Source: Prado023 sp963818445 (GTDB taxonomy: Bacteria; Actinomycetota; Actinomycetes; S36-B12; CAIYMF01). From it: a stretch of DNA of 64,000 nucleotides. Every line of letters begins with the position of its first letter. Position 1 is the stretch's first letter. The notes beneath the pieces are model-generated. The model was not told where the DNA came from and searched no databases. It worked only from the letters and a program-made list of their open reading frames with translations. Positions 52,136 through 60,449 of the stretch are shown here, in pieces. Position numbers and translations under genes: made by a program. The stretch lies in NCBI GenBank assembly GCA_963818445.1, contig CAWFSG010000001.1, positions 372,001-436,000 of the forward strand, written 5' to 3'.

Positions 52136-54451
52136 TCACGCCTCCGCCCCAGTCTCGGCCCCGGCGGTCGCCTCGGCGTCGTAGCGCAGCCACACGGTGG
52201 CCAGCGGGGGCAGTGTCACCATGGCCGACGCCGGACGACCATGCCACGCCTGCTCCTCGGCCACGACCCCGCCGAAGTTGCCGACCCCGGAGCCGCCGTA
52301 GGCCTCGGCGTCGGTGTTGAGCACCTCGCGCCAGTAGCCGGTGCTCGGCAGGCCCACGCGGTAGTCGCCACGAACGACGGGGGAGAAGTTGGTGATCGAC
52401 GCGAGCACCGACCCGTCACTGCCGAGCCGCAGCCACGAGAACACGTTGCCCGACGCGTCGTTCGCGTCGATCCACTGGAAGCCCTCGGGGGTGTTGTCCT
52501 GGTCCCAGAGCGCCCGGGTCTCCCGGTAGGCGGTGTTCATGTCGCGCACGCAGTGCTGCACGCCGTAGTGGTCCTGGTACTCGCACAGCCACCATTCGAG
52601 CCCGCGCTCCTCGCTCCACTCGGAGGTCTGGGCGAACTCTGAGCCCATGAAGAGCAGCTGCTTGCCGGGGTGCGCCCACATGTAGCCCAGGTAGGCCCGC
52701 AGGTTGGCCGTCTTCTGCCAGCGATCGCCGGGCATCTTCTGGACCAGGGAGCCCTTGCCGTGGACGACCTCGTCGTGGGAGATGGGCAGGACGAAGTGCT
52801 CGCTCCACGCGTAGACCATCGCGAAGGTCATCTCGTTGTGGTGCCACATGCGGTGGACGGGCTCGCGGGAGATGTAGCCCAGCGAGTCGTTCATCCAGCC
52901 CATGTTCCACTTCAGCCCGAACCCCAGGCCCCCGAGGTACGTGGGGCGCGTGACACCGGGCCAGGAGGTGGACTCCTCGGCGATGGTGACCACACCGGGC
53001 ACCCGCTTGTAGACAGTCGCGTTCATCTCCTGCAGGAACGCAACGGCGTCGAGGTTCTCCCGGCCGCCGTACTGGTTGGGCAGCCACTCGCCCTCGTTGC
53101 GCGAGTAGTCCAGGTACAGCATCGAGGCCACGGCGTCCACGCGCAGGCCGTCGATGTGGTACTCCTCGAGCCAGTAGATGGCGTTGGACACCAGGAAGTT
53201 GCGGACCTCGGTGCGGCCGAAGTCGAACACGTACGTGCCCCAGTCGGGCTGCTCTCCGCGACGGGGGTCGGCGTGCTCGTAGAGCGCCGTGCCGTCGAAG
53301 CGGGCCAGCGCCCATGCATCCTTCGGGAAGTGCGCCGGGACCCAGTCGAGGATCACGCCGATGCCGGCCTGGTGCAGGCTGTCCACGACGAAGCGGAAGT
53401 CGTCGGGCTTGCCGAACCGTGAGGTGGGGGCGAAGTAGGAGGTCACCTGGTAGCCCCAGCTCGGGGCGTACGGGTGCTCGGCGACCGGCATGAGCTCCAC
53501 GTGCGTGAAGCCCATCTGCGTCACATAGTCCACGAGCTGCTCGGCGATCTGGCGGTAGTCCAGGCCGAGGCGCCAGGACCCCAGGTGCACCTCGTAGACA
53601 CTCATCGGGGCATTGATCACGTCGGTCTCGGCGCGGGTGGCGAGCCACTGGTCGTCGCCCCAGGTGTAGTCCGAGGTGTAGACCACTGAGGCCGTCGACG
53701 GCGGGACCTCGGTGTGGAAGGCCATCGGGTCGGCCTTCTCGCGCCACACCCAGTCCTTTCCGAGGATCGAGAACTTGTAGGTGGTGCCGGCGCCGATGTT
53801 CGGGATGAACAGCTCCCAGATCCCCGTGCTCCCCATCGAGCGCATGGGGTGCCCGGTGCCGTCCCAGCCGTTGAAGTCCCCGACGACCCGCACGCCCTCG
53901 GCGCTCGGTGCCCAGACCGCGAAGGACGTGCCGGTGATGGGCCCGAACGGGCTGTCGTAGGACCGCTCATGCGCGCCGAGGGTCCTCCAGAGCTCCTCGT
54001 GGCGGCCCTCGCCGATCAGGTGCAGGTCCAACTCGCCGAGGGTCGGCAGGAACCGGTAGGGGTCATCGGCGGGGATCAGTCCCTGGCCGTAGTCCACGTC
54101 GATCGTGTACGCGGGGACGGTGTCGCCGGGCAGGACGACGACCCAGACGCCCCGGTGCTCGTGGAGCATCGGATGGCGCTGCGTCGGGGTGACGACGATG
54201 ACCTCCTTGGCCATCGGACGCAGGACGCGGATCGTCACCCCGCTCTCGTACGGGTGCGCGCCGAGGATCGAGTGCGGGCTGGCGCTCGCGCCATCGACCA
54301 GCCGGTCGATCTCGCCGGTGTCGACCGGGAGCTTGGCCGGACCCGAGGCCGCCGGGGAGGTGGGCTTCGCGGCGACCGGCGAGGCGGGCTTCGCGGCGCC
54401 AGCAGCGGGCTTCGGCGTGCCGGGATCTGCGGGGGTGTTGGACGGGGTCAT
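52136..54451 (-). CDS. glgB: 1,4-alpha-glucan branching enzyme
   Basis: GH13 enzyme that forms alpha-1,6 branches. A Pro/Ala/Lys-rich N-terminus of about 40 residues (AAKPASPVAAKPTSPAASGP) precedes the CBM48 domains (GTSFAVWAPSAEGVRVVGDF). The barrel carries MPVAEHPYAPSWGYQVTSYF, the nucleophile in GLRVDAVASMLYLDYSR (Asp near residue 439), the acid in VVTIAEESTSWPGVT and ISHDEVVHGKGSL. It ends with an Ala/Glu-rich tail after the ATVWLRYD strand. The protein is 771 aa. The ATG overlaps the glgE stop (ATGA), so the two alpha-glucan enzymes are made together. Confidence 0.95.
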   Translation of the reverse strand: MTPSNTPADPGTPKPAAGAAKPASPVAAKPTSPAASGPAKLPVDTGEIDRLVDGASASPHSILGAHPYESGVTIRVLRPMAKEVIVVTPTQRHPMLHEHRGVWVVVLPGDTVPAYTIDVDYGQGLIPADDPYRFLPTLGELDLHLIGEGRHEELWRTLGAHERSYDSPFGPITGTSFAVWAPSAEGVRVVGDFNGWDGTGHPMRSMGSTGIWELFIPNIGAGTTYKFSILGKDWVWREKADPMAFHTEVPPSTASVVYTSDYTWGDDQWLATRAETDVINAPMSVYEVHLGSWRLGLDYRQIAEQLVDYVTQMGFTHVELMPVAEHPYAPSWGYQVTSYFAPTSRFGKPDDFRFVVDSLHQAGIGVILDWVPAHFPKDAWALARFDGTALYEHADPRRGEQPDWGTYVFDFGRTEVRNFLVSNAIYWLEEYHIDGLRVDAVASMLYLDYSRNEGEWLPNQYGGRENLDAVAFLQEMNATVYKRVPGVVTIAEESTSWPGVTRPTYLGGLGFGLKWNMGWMNDSLGYISREPVHRMWHHNEMTFAMVYAWSEHFVLPISHDEVVHGKGSLVQKMPGDRWQKTANLRAYLGYMWAHPGKQLLFMGSEFAQTSEWSEERGLEWWLCEYQDHYGVQHCVRDMNTAYRETRALWDQDNTPEGFQWIDANDASGNVFSWLRLGSDGSVLASITNFSPVVRGDYRVGLPSTGYWREVLNTDAEAYGGSGVGNFGGVVAEEQAWHGRPASAMVTLPPLATVWLRYDAEATAGAETGAEA

Positions 54452-56427
54452 GGCATCCTCTCGAGAACAACGGCATGTGCGCAGGTGAAGGTGGGGTCGT
54501 GCCGGATGTAGTTGTGCGAGCCCCACGCCCAGGTCTGGCCGGTGATGAGGTCGCGGGCCAGGACCCGCTCGTCGCTGCCGAAGCCCAGCGCTGCGAGGTC
54601 CAGGTGCAGGGTGCCCGCCTGCGGGCTGTTCGGGTCCAGCACGCAGGTGACGACGATCACCTCGTCGGCCGTCCGCTTCGACCACGCGATCATCTGCGAG
54701 TTGTCGATCGTCTCGAACCGCAGGTTTCGCAGCTCGTGGAACGCCGGGTGCTCCCGCCTGATCCGGTTGAGCAGCGTGAGGTAGGGCACCAGGCTGGTGT
54801 GTGACGCGGCTGCCCAGTCACGCGGGCGGTACTGGAACTTCTCCGAGTCCAGGTACTCCTCCTTGCCCGGAGCCAACGGCTTGTGCTCGTACACCTCGAA
54901 CCCGGCATAGACCCCGTAGGTCGGGGCCAGCAGCGCCGCGAGGGTGGCACGGATCGCGAACGCGGCCTTGTTCCCGGACTGCAGGTAGAACGGGTTGATG
55001 TCCGGGGTGTTCACGAAGCAGTTGGGCCGCATGTAGTCCGCGGCGAAGGTGCTGAGCTCGGTGAAGTACGTCTCGAGCTCCCACTTGGTGTTGCGCCAGG
55101 TGAAGTAGGTGTAGCTCTGGTGGAACCCGACGGTGCCCAGCGTGCGCATCATCGCCGGGCGCGTGAACGCCTCTGCAAGGAACAGCACGTCGGGGTCGGT
55201 GGCGTGGATCCGGGCGAACAGGACCTCCCAGAACTCGACGGTCTTCGTGTGCGGGTTGTCCACGCGGAAGATCCGCACGCCCTTGCCCATCCAGAGCCGC
55301 AGGATCCGCTCGCACTCGTCGACCAGCCCGTCGAAGTCGGCGTCGAACGCGATCGGGTAGATGTCCTGGTACTTCTTCGGCGGGTTCTCGGCGTAGGCGA
55401 TGGATCCATCGGCGCGGGTCGTGAACCACTGCGGATGCGTGGTGACCCATGGGTGGTCCGGTGATGCCTGGAGGGCGAAGTCCAGGGCGATCTCCAGGCC
55501 GTTCTCGGCCGCCACCGACATGAAGTGCTCGAAGTCGGCCATGGTGCCCAGGTCCGGGTGCACCGTGTCGTGCCCACCGGCCTGCGAGCCGATCGCCCAG
55601 GGGGAGCCCGGATCATCGGGGCCGGGGGTCAGTGTGTTGTTCGGGCCCTTGCGGAACGTGTGGCCGATCGGGTGGATCGGGGGCAGGTACACCACGTCGA
55701 ACCCCATCGCGGCCACGGCGGGAAGGCGCTTCGCGGCCGTGCGGAAGGTACCCGACCGCGGTGGGTTGAGCGTCGCGCCCTCCGAGCGGGGGAAGAACTC
55801 GTACCACGCGCCGTACAGGGCGCGGGGGCGCTCGACCCGCACCGGCCACGGGCCCGACATGTGCGGCAGCTCGCGCAGGGGGAATTCGCTGAGTGCGGCC
55901 TGGACGGCGGGGGCCTCGGCGGCGTAGAGGCGCTGGGCGGCGGTCTCAGCGGTGTCGCGCATCGCGGCGGCAGCCTCGGTGAGCACCTTGCGCGCGTGCG
56001 TCGTCCCCGCCGCAGTGGCGGCACGGTCGAGGACGCGGGCGCCCTCCTCGAGCTCGAGCTCGACGTCGATCCCGGCGGGCAGCTTGATCTCGGCCTTGTG
56101 CTTCCAGGTCTCGTAGGGGTCCCCGGCCGTGATGATGTAGTAGTTCCAGTCACCCTCGCGATCGAGCTGGGCGTCGACGGTCCAGCGGTCGGGCTGGGTG
56201 GGGCCGACCTCGTGCAGCCGCAGGAGCGGCCCGTCCGGCTCGCCGATCGAGAAGTCGGCCGCGTCGGATCCCGGTGGCACGAACTGGACCTCGACGCTCA
56301 TCGCGTCGTGACCCTCGCGGAAGGCGGTCACCGAGACCGGGAAGGTCTCGCCGACGACTGCCTTGACGGGGTAGCGGCCGCACTCGACGACGGGGCTGAT
56401 GTCAATGCTGGGGAATCGACCGATCAC
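54448..56427 (-). CDS. glgE: Alpha-1,4-glucan:maltose-1-phosphate maltosyltransferase
   Basis: GH13_3 enzyme that extends alpha-1,4-glucans with maltosyl units from maltose-1-phosphate. The N-terminal domain begins MIGRFPSIDISPVVECGRYP and has the typical VKAVVGETFPVSVTAFREGH. The barrel shows VVYLPPIHPIGHTFRKGPNN, the nucleophile Asp near residue 390 in IFRVDNPHTKTVEFW, the acid in LFLAEAFTRPAMM, and SYTYFTWRNTKWELETYF. The protein is 659 aa, as expected. The GTG at 56427 is supported by TACCGT 7 nt upstream. Maltose-1-phosphate would come from a maltokinase (Pep2), not seen in this window, or from GlgM. Confidence 0.95.
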   Translation of the reverse strand: MIGRFPSIDISPVVECGRYPVKAVVGETFPVSVTAFREGHDAMSVEVQFVPPGSDAADFSIGEPDGPLLRLHEVGPTQPDRWTVDAQLDREGDWNYYIITAGDPYETWKHKAEIKLPAGIDVELELEEGARVLDRAATAAGTTHARKVLTEAAAAMRDTAETAAQRLYAAEAPAVQAALSEFPLRELPHMSGPWPVRVERPRALYGAWYEFFPRSEGATLNPPRSGTFRTAAKRLPAVAAMGFDVVYLPPIHPIGHTFRKGPNNTLTPGPDDPGSPWAIGSQAGGHDTVHPDLGTMADFEHFMSVAAENGLEIALDFALQASPDHPWVTTHPQWFTTRADGSIAYAENPPKKYQDIYPIAFDADFDGLVDECERILRLWMGKGVRIFRVDNPHTKTVEFWEVLFARIHATDPDVLFLAEAFTRPAMMRTLGTVGFHQSYTYFTWRNTKWELETYFTELSTFAADYMRPNCFVNTPDINPFYLQSGNKAAFAIRATLAALLAPTYGVYAGFEVYEHKPLAPGKEEYLDSEKFQYRPRDWAAASHTSLVPYLTLLNRIRREHPAFHELRNLRFETIDNSQMIAWSKRTADEVIVVTCVLDPNSPQAGTLHLDLAALGFGSDERVLARDLITGQTWAWGSHNYIRHDPTFTCAHAVVLERMP

Positions 56428-56434
56428 CCCCGTG

Positions 56435-56440
56435 ACGGTA
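56435..56440 (-). promoter_or_regulatory. -10 box of glgE-glgB (leaderless layout)
   Basis: TACCGT on the minus strand, 7 nt before the glgE GTG at 56427. Confidence 0.55.
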
Positions 56441-56588
56441 CTACCCGGGAGCACCCCGGTGCCTGCTGATGGGCGGTGGGTGGGAGCTCGCGCGCTCGGT
56501 GGGCGCGCAGCCCAGCCATCCCCGGTGCGCACGCCCAGGACCAGCGCCCATGGGCTTCGCGCCCCCCAGCAACAACGTCGCGGCTGAC

Positions 56589-58778
56589 TCAGCGGGTGAC
56601 GACGCGCAGCAGCTTGGCGCTGAACGGCGGCATCGGAAGGGCTGTTCCGTGCGTGCGGGTGTGTCCGAACTCGCCCGCGAAGCCGCCGACGGTGTCGACC
56701 ACCACCTGGTAGTCGGTCCCGAACGGCTCTCCGGGCAGCAGGAACGTGCCGGAGTGCCCGCTGCCGTTGAGCACGAGCAGGAACGGGTCGTCGGACAGCT
56801 TCTCCCCACGGGGTCCACGTGACTGGAGCTCGCCGGACAGGTACATGCCGATCATCCGGTTGTCGCTGAAGTGCCAGTCGACCTCGGTGAACTCCCGCCC
56901 GTCGCCGCGCAGCCACGCGAGGTCCTTGGCGCGGCCCGGATCCGGGGCAGTCCCCTCGAAGTAGTACGGCCGTGCGAACACCGGGTGGCTGCGGCGCAGG
57001 TGGATCACGCCGGCCGTGAACGCGAACAGGTCGCGCTGCCATGCCTCGAGGTCCCAGTCGACCCACGAGATCTCGTTGTCCTGGCAGTAGGCATTGTTGT
57101 TCCCGCCCTGCGTGCGGCCCATCTCGTCGCCGGCGGTGAGCATTGGGACACCGGTGCTCAGCAGCAGCATCGTGAGCAGGTTGCGGACCTGGCGCTGGCG
57201 CAGGGCGTTGATGTCCGGATCCTCGGTCTCGCCCTCGACACCGTGGTTCCACGAGCGGTTGTTGTCGGTCCCGTCGCGGTTGTGCTCCTTGTTGACCAGG
57301 TTGTGCTTGTGCGAGTAGGTCGTGAGATCGCGCAGGGTGAATCCATCGTGCGCGGTGATGAAGTTGATGGAGGCGAACGGCGCGCGGCCCTCGCTGGCGT
57401 ACAGGTCGGCCGAGCCGGTCAGCCGCCACCCCAGTTCTGACAGCGAGCCGTAGCCGCGCCAGTAGTCGCGCGTGCAGTCGCGGAACTTGTCGTTCCACTC
57501 GGTCCACAGCGGCGGGAACTCCCCGACCTGGTAGCCCCCGGCGCCGATGTCCCACGGCTCGGCGATCAGCTTGGTCGTGCGCAGCACGGGGTCCTGCTGG
57601 ATGGTCGACATGAAGGCGCCCAGCATGTCGACGTCGTGGAAGGAGCGGGCCAGTGCGCTGGCGAGGTCGAACCGGAACCCGTCGACGTGCATCTCGGTGA
57701 CCCAGTAGCGCAGCGAGTCCATGATCAGCTGGAGCACGTGCGGCTGGGAGGCATCCGGGGTGTTGCCACACCCCGTGTAGTCGGCGTAGTGCCGACCGTG
57801 GCTCAGGCGGTAGTAGCCCTCGTTGTCGATGCCGCGGAAGTTCAGCGTGGGCCCCTGCTCGTTGCCCTCCGCGGTGTGGTTGTACACGACGTCGAGGATC
57901 ACCTCGAGGCCTGCTGCATGCAGTGCCCGGACCATCTCCTTGAACTCCGTCACCTGCTGACCGCGGGTGCCCGACGCGCTGTAGGCGGCGTGCGGCGCGA
58001 AGAACCCGAGGGTGTTGTAGCCCCAGTAGTTGGTCAGGCCGTGGGACAGGACGTGATCCTCACTGATGAAGTGATGGATGGGCAGCAGCTCCACGGCCGT
58101 GACACCCAGCTGGGTGAGGTGCTCGATCGCTGCCGGGTGGGCAAGGCCGGCGTACGTCCCGCGCAGGTGCTCCGGCACCCCCGGGTGGCGCATGGTCAGG
58201 CCCTTGAGGTGGGCCTCGTAGATCACCGTCTGGGTCCAGGGAGTGTTCGGGCGGGTGTCGCCGCGCCAGTCGAACCCGTCGTCGGAGACGACGACGCACC
58301 GGGGCACATAGGGCGCGGAGTCACGGTCGTCTCGGACCGTGTCGTCGTGGCCGACGTGCCCTCGCGTTGCTGGGTGTGGGACGTACTCGCCCTCGATCGC
58401 GCGGGCGTACGGGTCCATCAGGAGCTTGGCGCTGTTCCAGCGGTCACCGCGCCAGGGGTCCCACGGCCCGTGGACGCGGAAGCCGTAGCGATCACCGGCC
58501 TTCATCCCGGGTACGTACCCGTGGAAGGTGTGGAACGTCGTCTCGCTGAGAGCGATCCGCCGCTCCCGCCCTTCCTCGTCGAAGAGGCACAGGTCCACCG
58601 CGTGAGCACCCTCGGACCACACGGCGACGTTTGCGCCGTCGGCATCCAGGGTCACGCCCAAGGGGTTCCAGGTGCCGGGCCAGGCGTCGGGCAGCTGCTC
58701 AGCTGCCAGCGACACCGGGGTCACGGACGCAACCCCGTCCCCGATGGCTCCGCCGAGCCCCTCCACTGCTCCGTGCAC
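56589..58778 (-). CDS. glgX: Glycogen debranching enzyme GlgX
   Basis: GH13_11 isoamylase-type enzyme that removes alpha-1,6 side chains from limit dextrins. The CBM48 domain starts GTWNPLGVTLDADGANVAVW. The barrel shows VELLPIHHFISEDHVLSHGL, NYWGYNTLGFFAP, VILDVVYNHTAEGN, the nucleophile in VDGFRFDLASALAR, the acid in LIAEPWDIGAGGYQVG and INFITAHDGFTL. GGNNNAYCQDNEISWVDWDL is diagnostic for GlgX. The protein is 729 aa and the frame is intact. The GTG start has TACCCT 6 nt upstream. It heads the minus-strand glucan block, separated by 161 bp from glgE. Confidence 0.95.
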   Translation of the reverse strand: MHGAVEGLGGAIGDGVASVTPVSLAAEQLPDAWPGTWNPLGVTLDADGANVAVWSEGAHAVDLCLFDEEGRERRIALSETTFHTFHGYVPGMKAGDRYGFRVHGPWDPWRGDRWNSAKLLMDPYARAIEGEYVPHPATRGHVGHDDTVRDDRDSAPYVPRCVVVSDDGFDWRGDTRPNTPWTQTVIYEAHLKGLTMRHPGVPEHLRGTYAGLAHPAAIEHLTQLGVTAVELLPIHHFISEDHVLSHGLTNYWGYNTLGFFAPHAAYSASGTRGQQVTEFKEMVRALHAAGLEVILDVVYNHTAEGNEQGPTLNFRGIDNEGYYRLSHGRHYADYTGCGNTPDASQPHVLQLIMDSLRYWVTEMHVDGFRFDLASALARSFHDVDMLGAFMSTIQQDPVLRTTKLIAEPWDIGAGGYQVGEFPPLWTEWNDKFRDCTRDYWRGYGSLSELGWRLTGSADLYASEGRAPFASINFITAHDGFTLRDLTTYSHKHNLVNKEHNRDGTDNNRSWNHGVEGETEDPDINALRQRQVRNLLTMLLLSTGVPMLTAGDEMGRTQGGNNNAYCQDNEISWVDWDLEAWQRDLFAFTAGVIHLRRSHPVFARPYYFEGTAPDPGRAKDLAWLRGDGREFTEVDWHFSDNRMIGMYLSGELQSRGPRGEKLSDDPFLLVLNGSGHSGTFLLPGEPFGTDYQVVVDTVGGFAGEFGHTRTHGTALPMPPFSAKLLRVVTR

Positions 58779-58784
58779 GCGCCA

Positions 58785-58790
58785 AGGGTA
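58785..58790 (-). promoter_or_regulatory. -10 box of glgX (leaderless layout)
   Basis: TACCCT on the minus strand, 6 nt before the GTG at 58778. Confidence 0.55.
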
Positions 58791-58840
58791 CCCGCGCCGG
58801 CTCGTACGGGCCCGTTGCCGTGCCGACCTGTCGTCTGGCT

Positions 58841-58846
58841 AGGCTC
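58841..58846 (+). promoter_or_regulatory. -10 box of the enoyl-CoA hydratase gene
   Basis: TAGGCT lies 35 nt before the ATG at 58882. Transcription would start near 58853, giving a short leader with AAGGAG before the start codon. Confidence 0.45.
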
Positions 58847-58881
58847 GAACGTGCCAGATGAGTTCCCACGAAGGAGTCGCC

Positions 58882-59682
58882 ATGTCCGCTGAGGTTGTCG
58901 TCCAGGGTGAGCTCACCCGCGTGGAGCTCGAGGGAGCCGTCGCGACCCTGCGCCTTGACCGACCTCCGGTCAACGCCCTGAACCTGGCGATGCAGGAGGA
59001 GATCCTTGCCGCGGCGCGCTGGCTCATGCGCTCGAAGGATGTGCGCGCGGTGGTCATCTACGGCGGACCCAAGATGTTCGCCGCCGGGGCGGACATCAAG
59101 GAGATGGCCGCCATGTCCTACCAGGACATGGCCAGCGCCTCCCACCTGCTGCAGGAGTCGTTCGCTGCTGTGGCAGCGCTTCCGATGCCGGTGGTTGCCG
59201 CCGTCACCGGCTTCGCACTGGGGGGCGGGTGCGAGCTGGCGCTGTGCGCCGACCTGCGGGTCGTGGGTGAGCGGGCAAAGCTGGGCCAGCCGGAGGTGCT
59301 CCTCGGTGTGATCCCCGGCCTGGGTGGCTCCCAGCGGCTTCCGCGGCTGATCGGCCCGTCGCGGGCGAAGGACATGATCCTCACCGGCCGGTACGTGGGG
59401 GCGCAGGAGGCCAAGGAGTTCGGGCTCGCCGATCGGGTCGTCGCCGACGACGCCGTCTACGCCGAGGCGCTGGCCCTCGCCGAGCAGTTCGCGACCGGCG
59501 CCCCGCTGGCGCTCGCGGCGGCCAAGCGGGCGGTCAACCAGGGACTCGAGGTGGACATCGCCACCGGCTGCCAGATCGAGCGGTTGGAGTTCGCGGGGCT
59601 CTTCGCATCCGACGACCGCCGGATCGGGATGGAGTCCTTCCTGGCCGAGGGTGCGGGCAAGGCGAGCTTCACCGGCCGCTGA
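58882..59682 (+). CDS. Enoyl-CoA hydratase (crotonase family)
   Basis: Hydrates 2-enoyl-CoA to 3-hydroxyacyl-CoA. In this genome it could interconvert crotonyl-CoA and 3-hydroxybutyryl-CoA for the Ccr route or act in beta-oxidation. The oxyanion hole is formed in FAAGADIKEMA and GFALGGGCELALCADLRV. Both catalytic Glu are present (GGCEL and GQPEVLLGVIPGLGGSQRLP). The 266 aa length is typical. The ATG at 58882 is preferred over 58858 because AAGGAG precedes it and MSAEVVVQGELTRVELEG reads as a normal N-terminus. Confidence 0.92.
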   Translation: MSAEVVVQGELTRVELEGAVATLRLDRPPVNALNLAMQEEILAAARWLMRSKDVRAVVIYGGPKMFAAGADIKEMAAMSYQDMASASHLLQESFAAVAALPMPVVAAVTGFALGGGCELALCADLRVVGERAKLGQPEVLLGVIPGLGGSQRLPRLIGPSRAKDMILTGRYVGAQEAKEFGLADRVVADDAVYAEALALAEQFATGAPLALAAAKRAVNQGLEVDIATGCQIERLEFAGLFASDDRRIGMESFLAEGAGKASFTGR

Positions 59683-59776
59683 GCGTCGGGTGCCCGGGCC
59701 CTTCACGGGTCGCGCGCTGTTCGCCCGCAACCTGCGGCCGTGATGGGATGTGGCCCTACTCCCAGGAGGCATCACG

Positions 59777-60388
59777 ATGCAGGTGGCGGTGTTCGGCGCG
59801 GCCGGTGGCACAGGGCGCCATGTCACAGCCGAGGCCCTGGCGGCGGGCCATGAGGTGACAGTGCTGGTGCGTGATCCGCAGAAGCTGGGTCCGACTGACC
59901 CCAGGGTGACCGTCGAGGTGGGCGATGCCCGGGACCCGGAGGTCGTTGCCCGCACACTGACACGCGCACAGGGGGTCATCAGCGCGATCGGCGGCCGGGG
60001 GATGGGACGCTCGACCGCGATCACCGACGCGATGACCACGATCGTTGCCGGCCTTCCCGCCGGCACCCGCCTGCTTGCCGTCAGCACGGTGGGGGCAGGG
60101 GACTCAGCCTCGCAGTTCCCCCGGGCCGTGCGCATGACAGTGGGCGTGTTGCTGCGCAACGCGATCGCCGATCACAACGGCCAGGAGCGCGCGATCATGG
60201 CAAGCGAGCTCGACTGGACGATCGCACGCTGCGTGGGGCTGACCGACGATCCGGCGACTGGCGGCGTCCACGTCCTCACCGAGGGCAAGCTGGGCGGTTC
60301 CCGGATCGCCCGCGCCGATGTGGCGCGCTGGCTGGTCGCGAACCTGGAGGACGCCACGTACTCGCGCCAGGCGGTCTCCCTCTGGTGA
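59777..60388 (+). CDS. NAD(P)-binding atypical short-chain dehydrogenase-like protein (203 aa)
   Basis: Rossmann-fold protein of the NAD(P)H-binding/SDR_a5-like group. The nucleotide loop is VAVFGAAGGTGRHVTAEAL, with VLVRDPQKLG after strand 2 and DWTIARCVGLTDDPATGG near the C-terminal substrate region. ERAIMASELDWTI resembles the flavin-reductase/NmrA-like relatives, which may reduce small substrates or act as redox sensors. No catalytic YxxxK is seen. Function is not assigned. AGGAGG lies upstream of the ATG at 59777. It stands between the crotonase and the sensor kinase without obvious coupling. Confidence 0.75.
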   Translation: MQVAVFGAAGGTGRHVTAEALAAGHEVTVLVRDPQKLGPTDPRVTVEVGDARDPEVVARTLTRAQGVISAIGGRGMGRSTAITDAMTTIVAGLPAGTRLLAVSTVGAGDSASQFPRAVRMTVGVLLRNAIADHNGQERAIMASELDWTIARCVGLTDDPATGGVHVLTEGKLGGSRIARADVARWLVANLEDATYSRQAVSLW

Positions 60389-60436
60389 CTGCGGGCCTGC
60401 CGTTCCGGTCGCCTTCGGCACGGCGCGGGACCTGAC

Positions 60437-60442
60437 TATCGT
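60437..60442 (+). promoter_or_regulatory. -10 box of the sensor kinase operon (leaderless layout)
   Basis: TATCGT, 7 nt before the ATG at 60450. Confidence 0.55.
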
Positions 60443-60449
60443 GCAGACC

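Noticed and set aside
54448..57771. A 1107-codon frame extending glgE upstream into glgX
   Set aside because: The upstream 450 codons are an out-of-frame shadow of glgX; glgE has a conserved N-terminus and a -10 box at 56435-56440.
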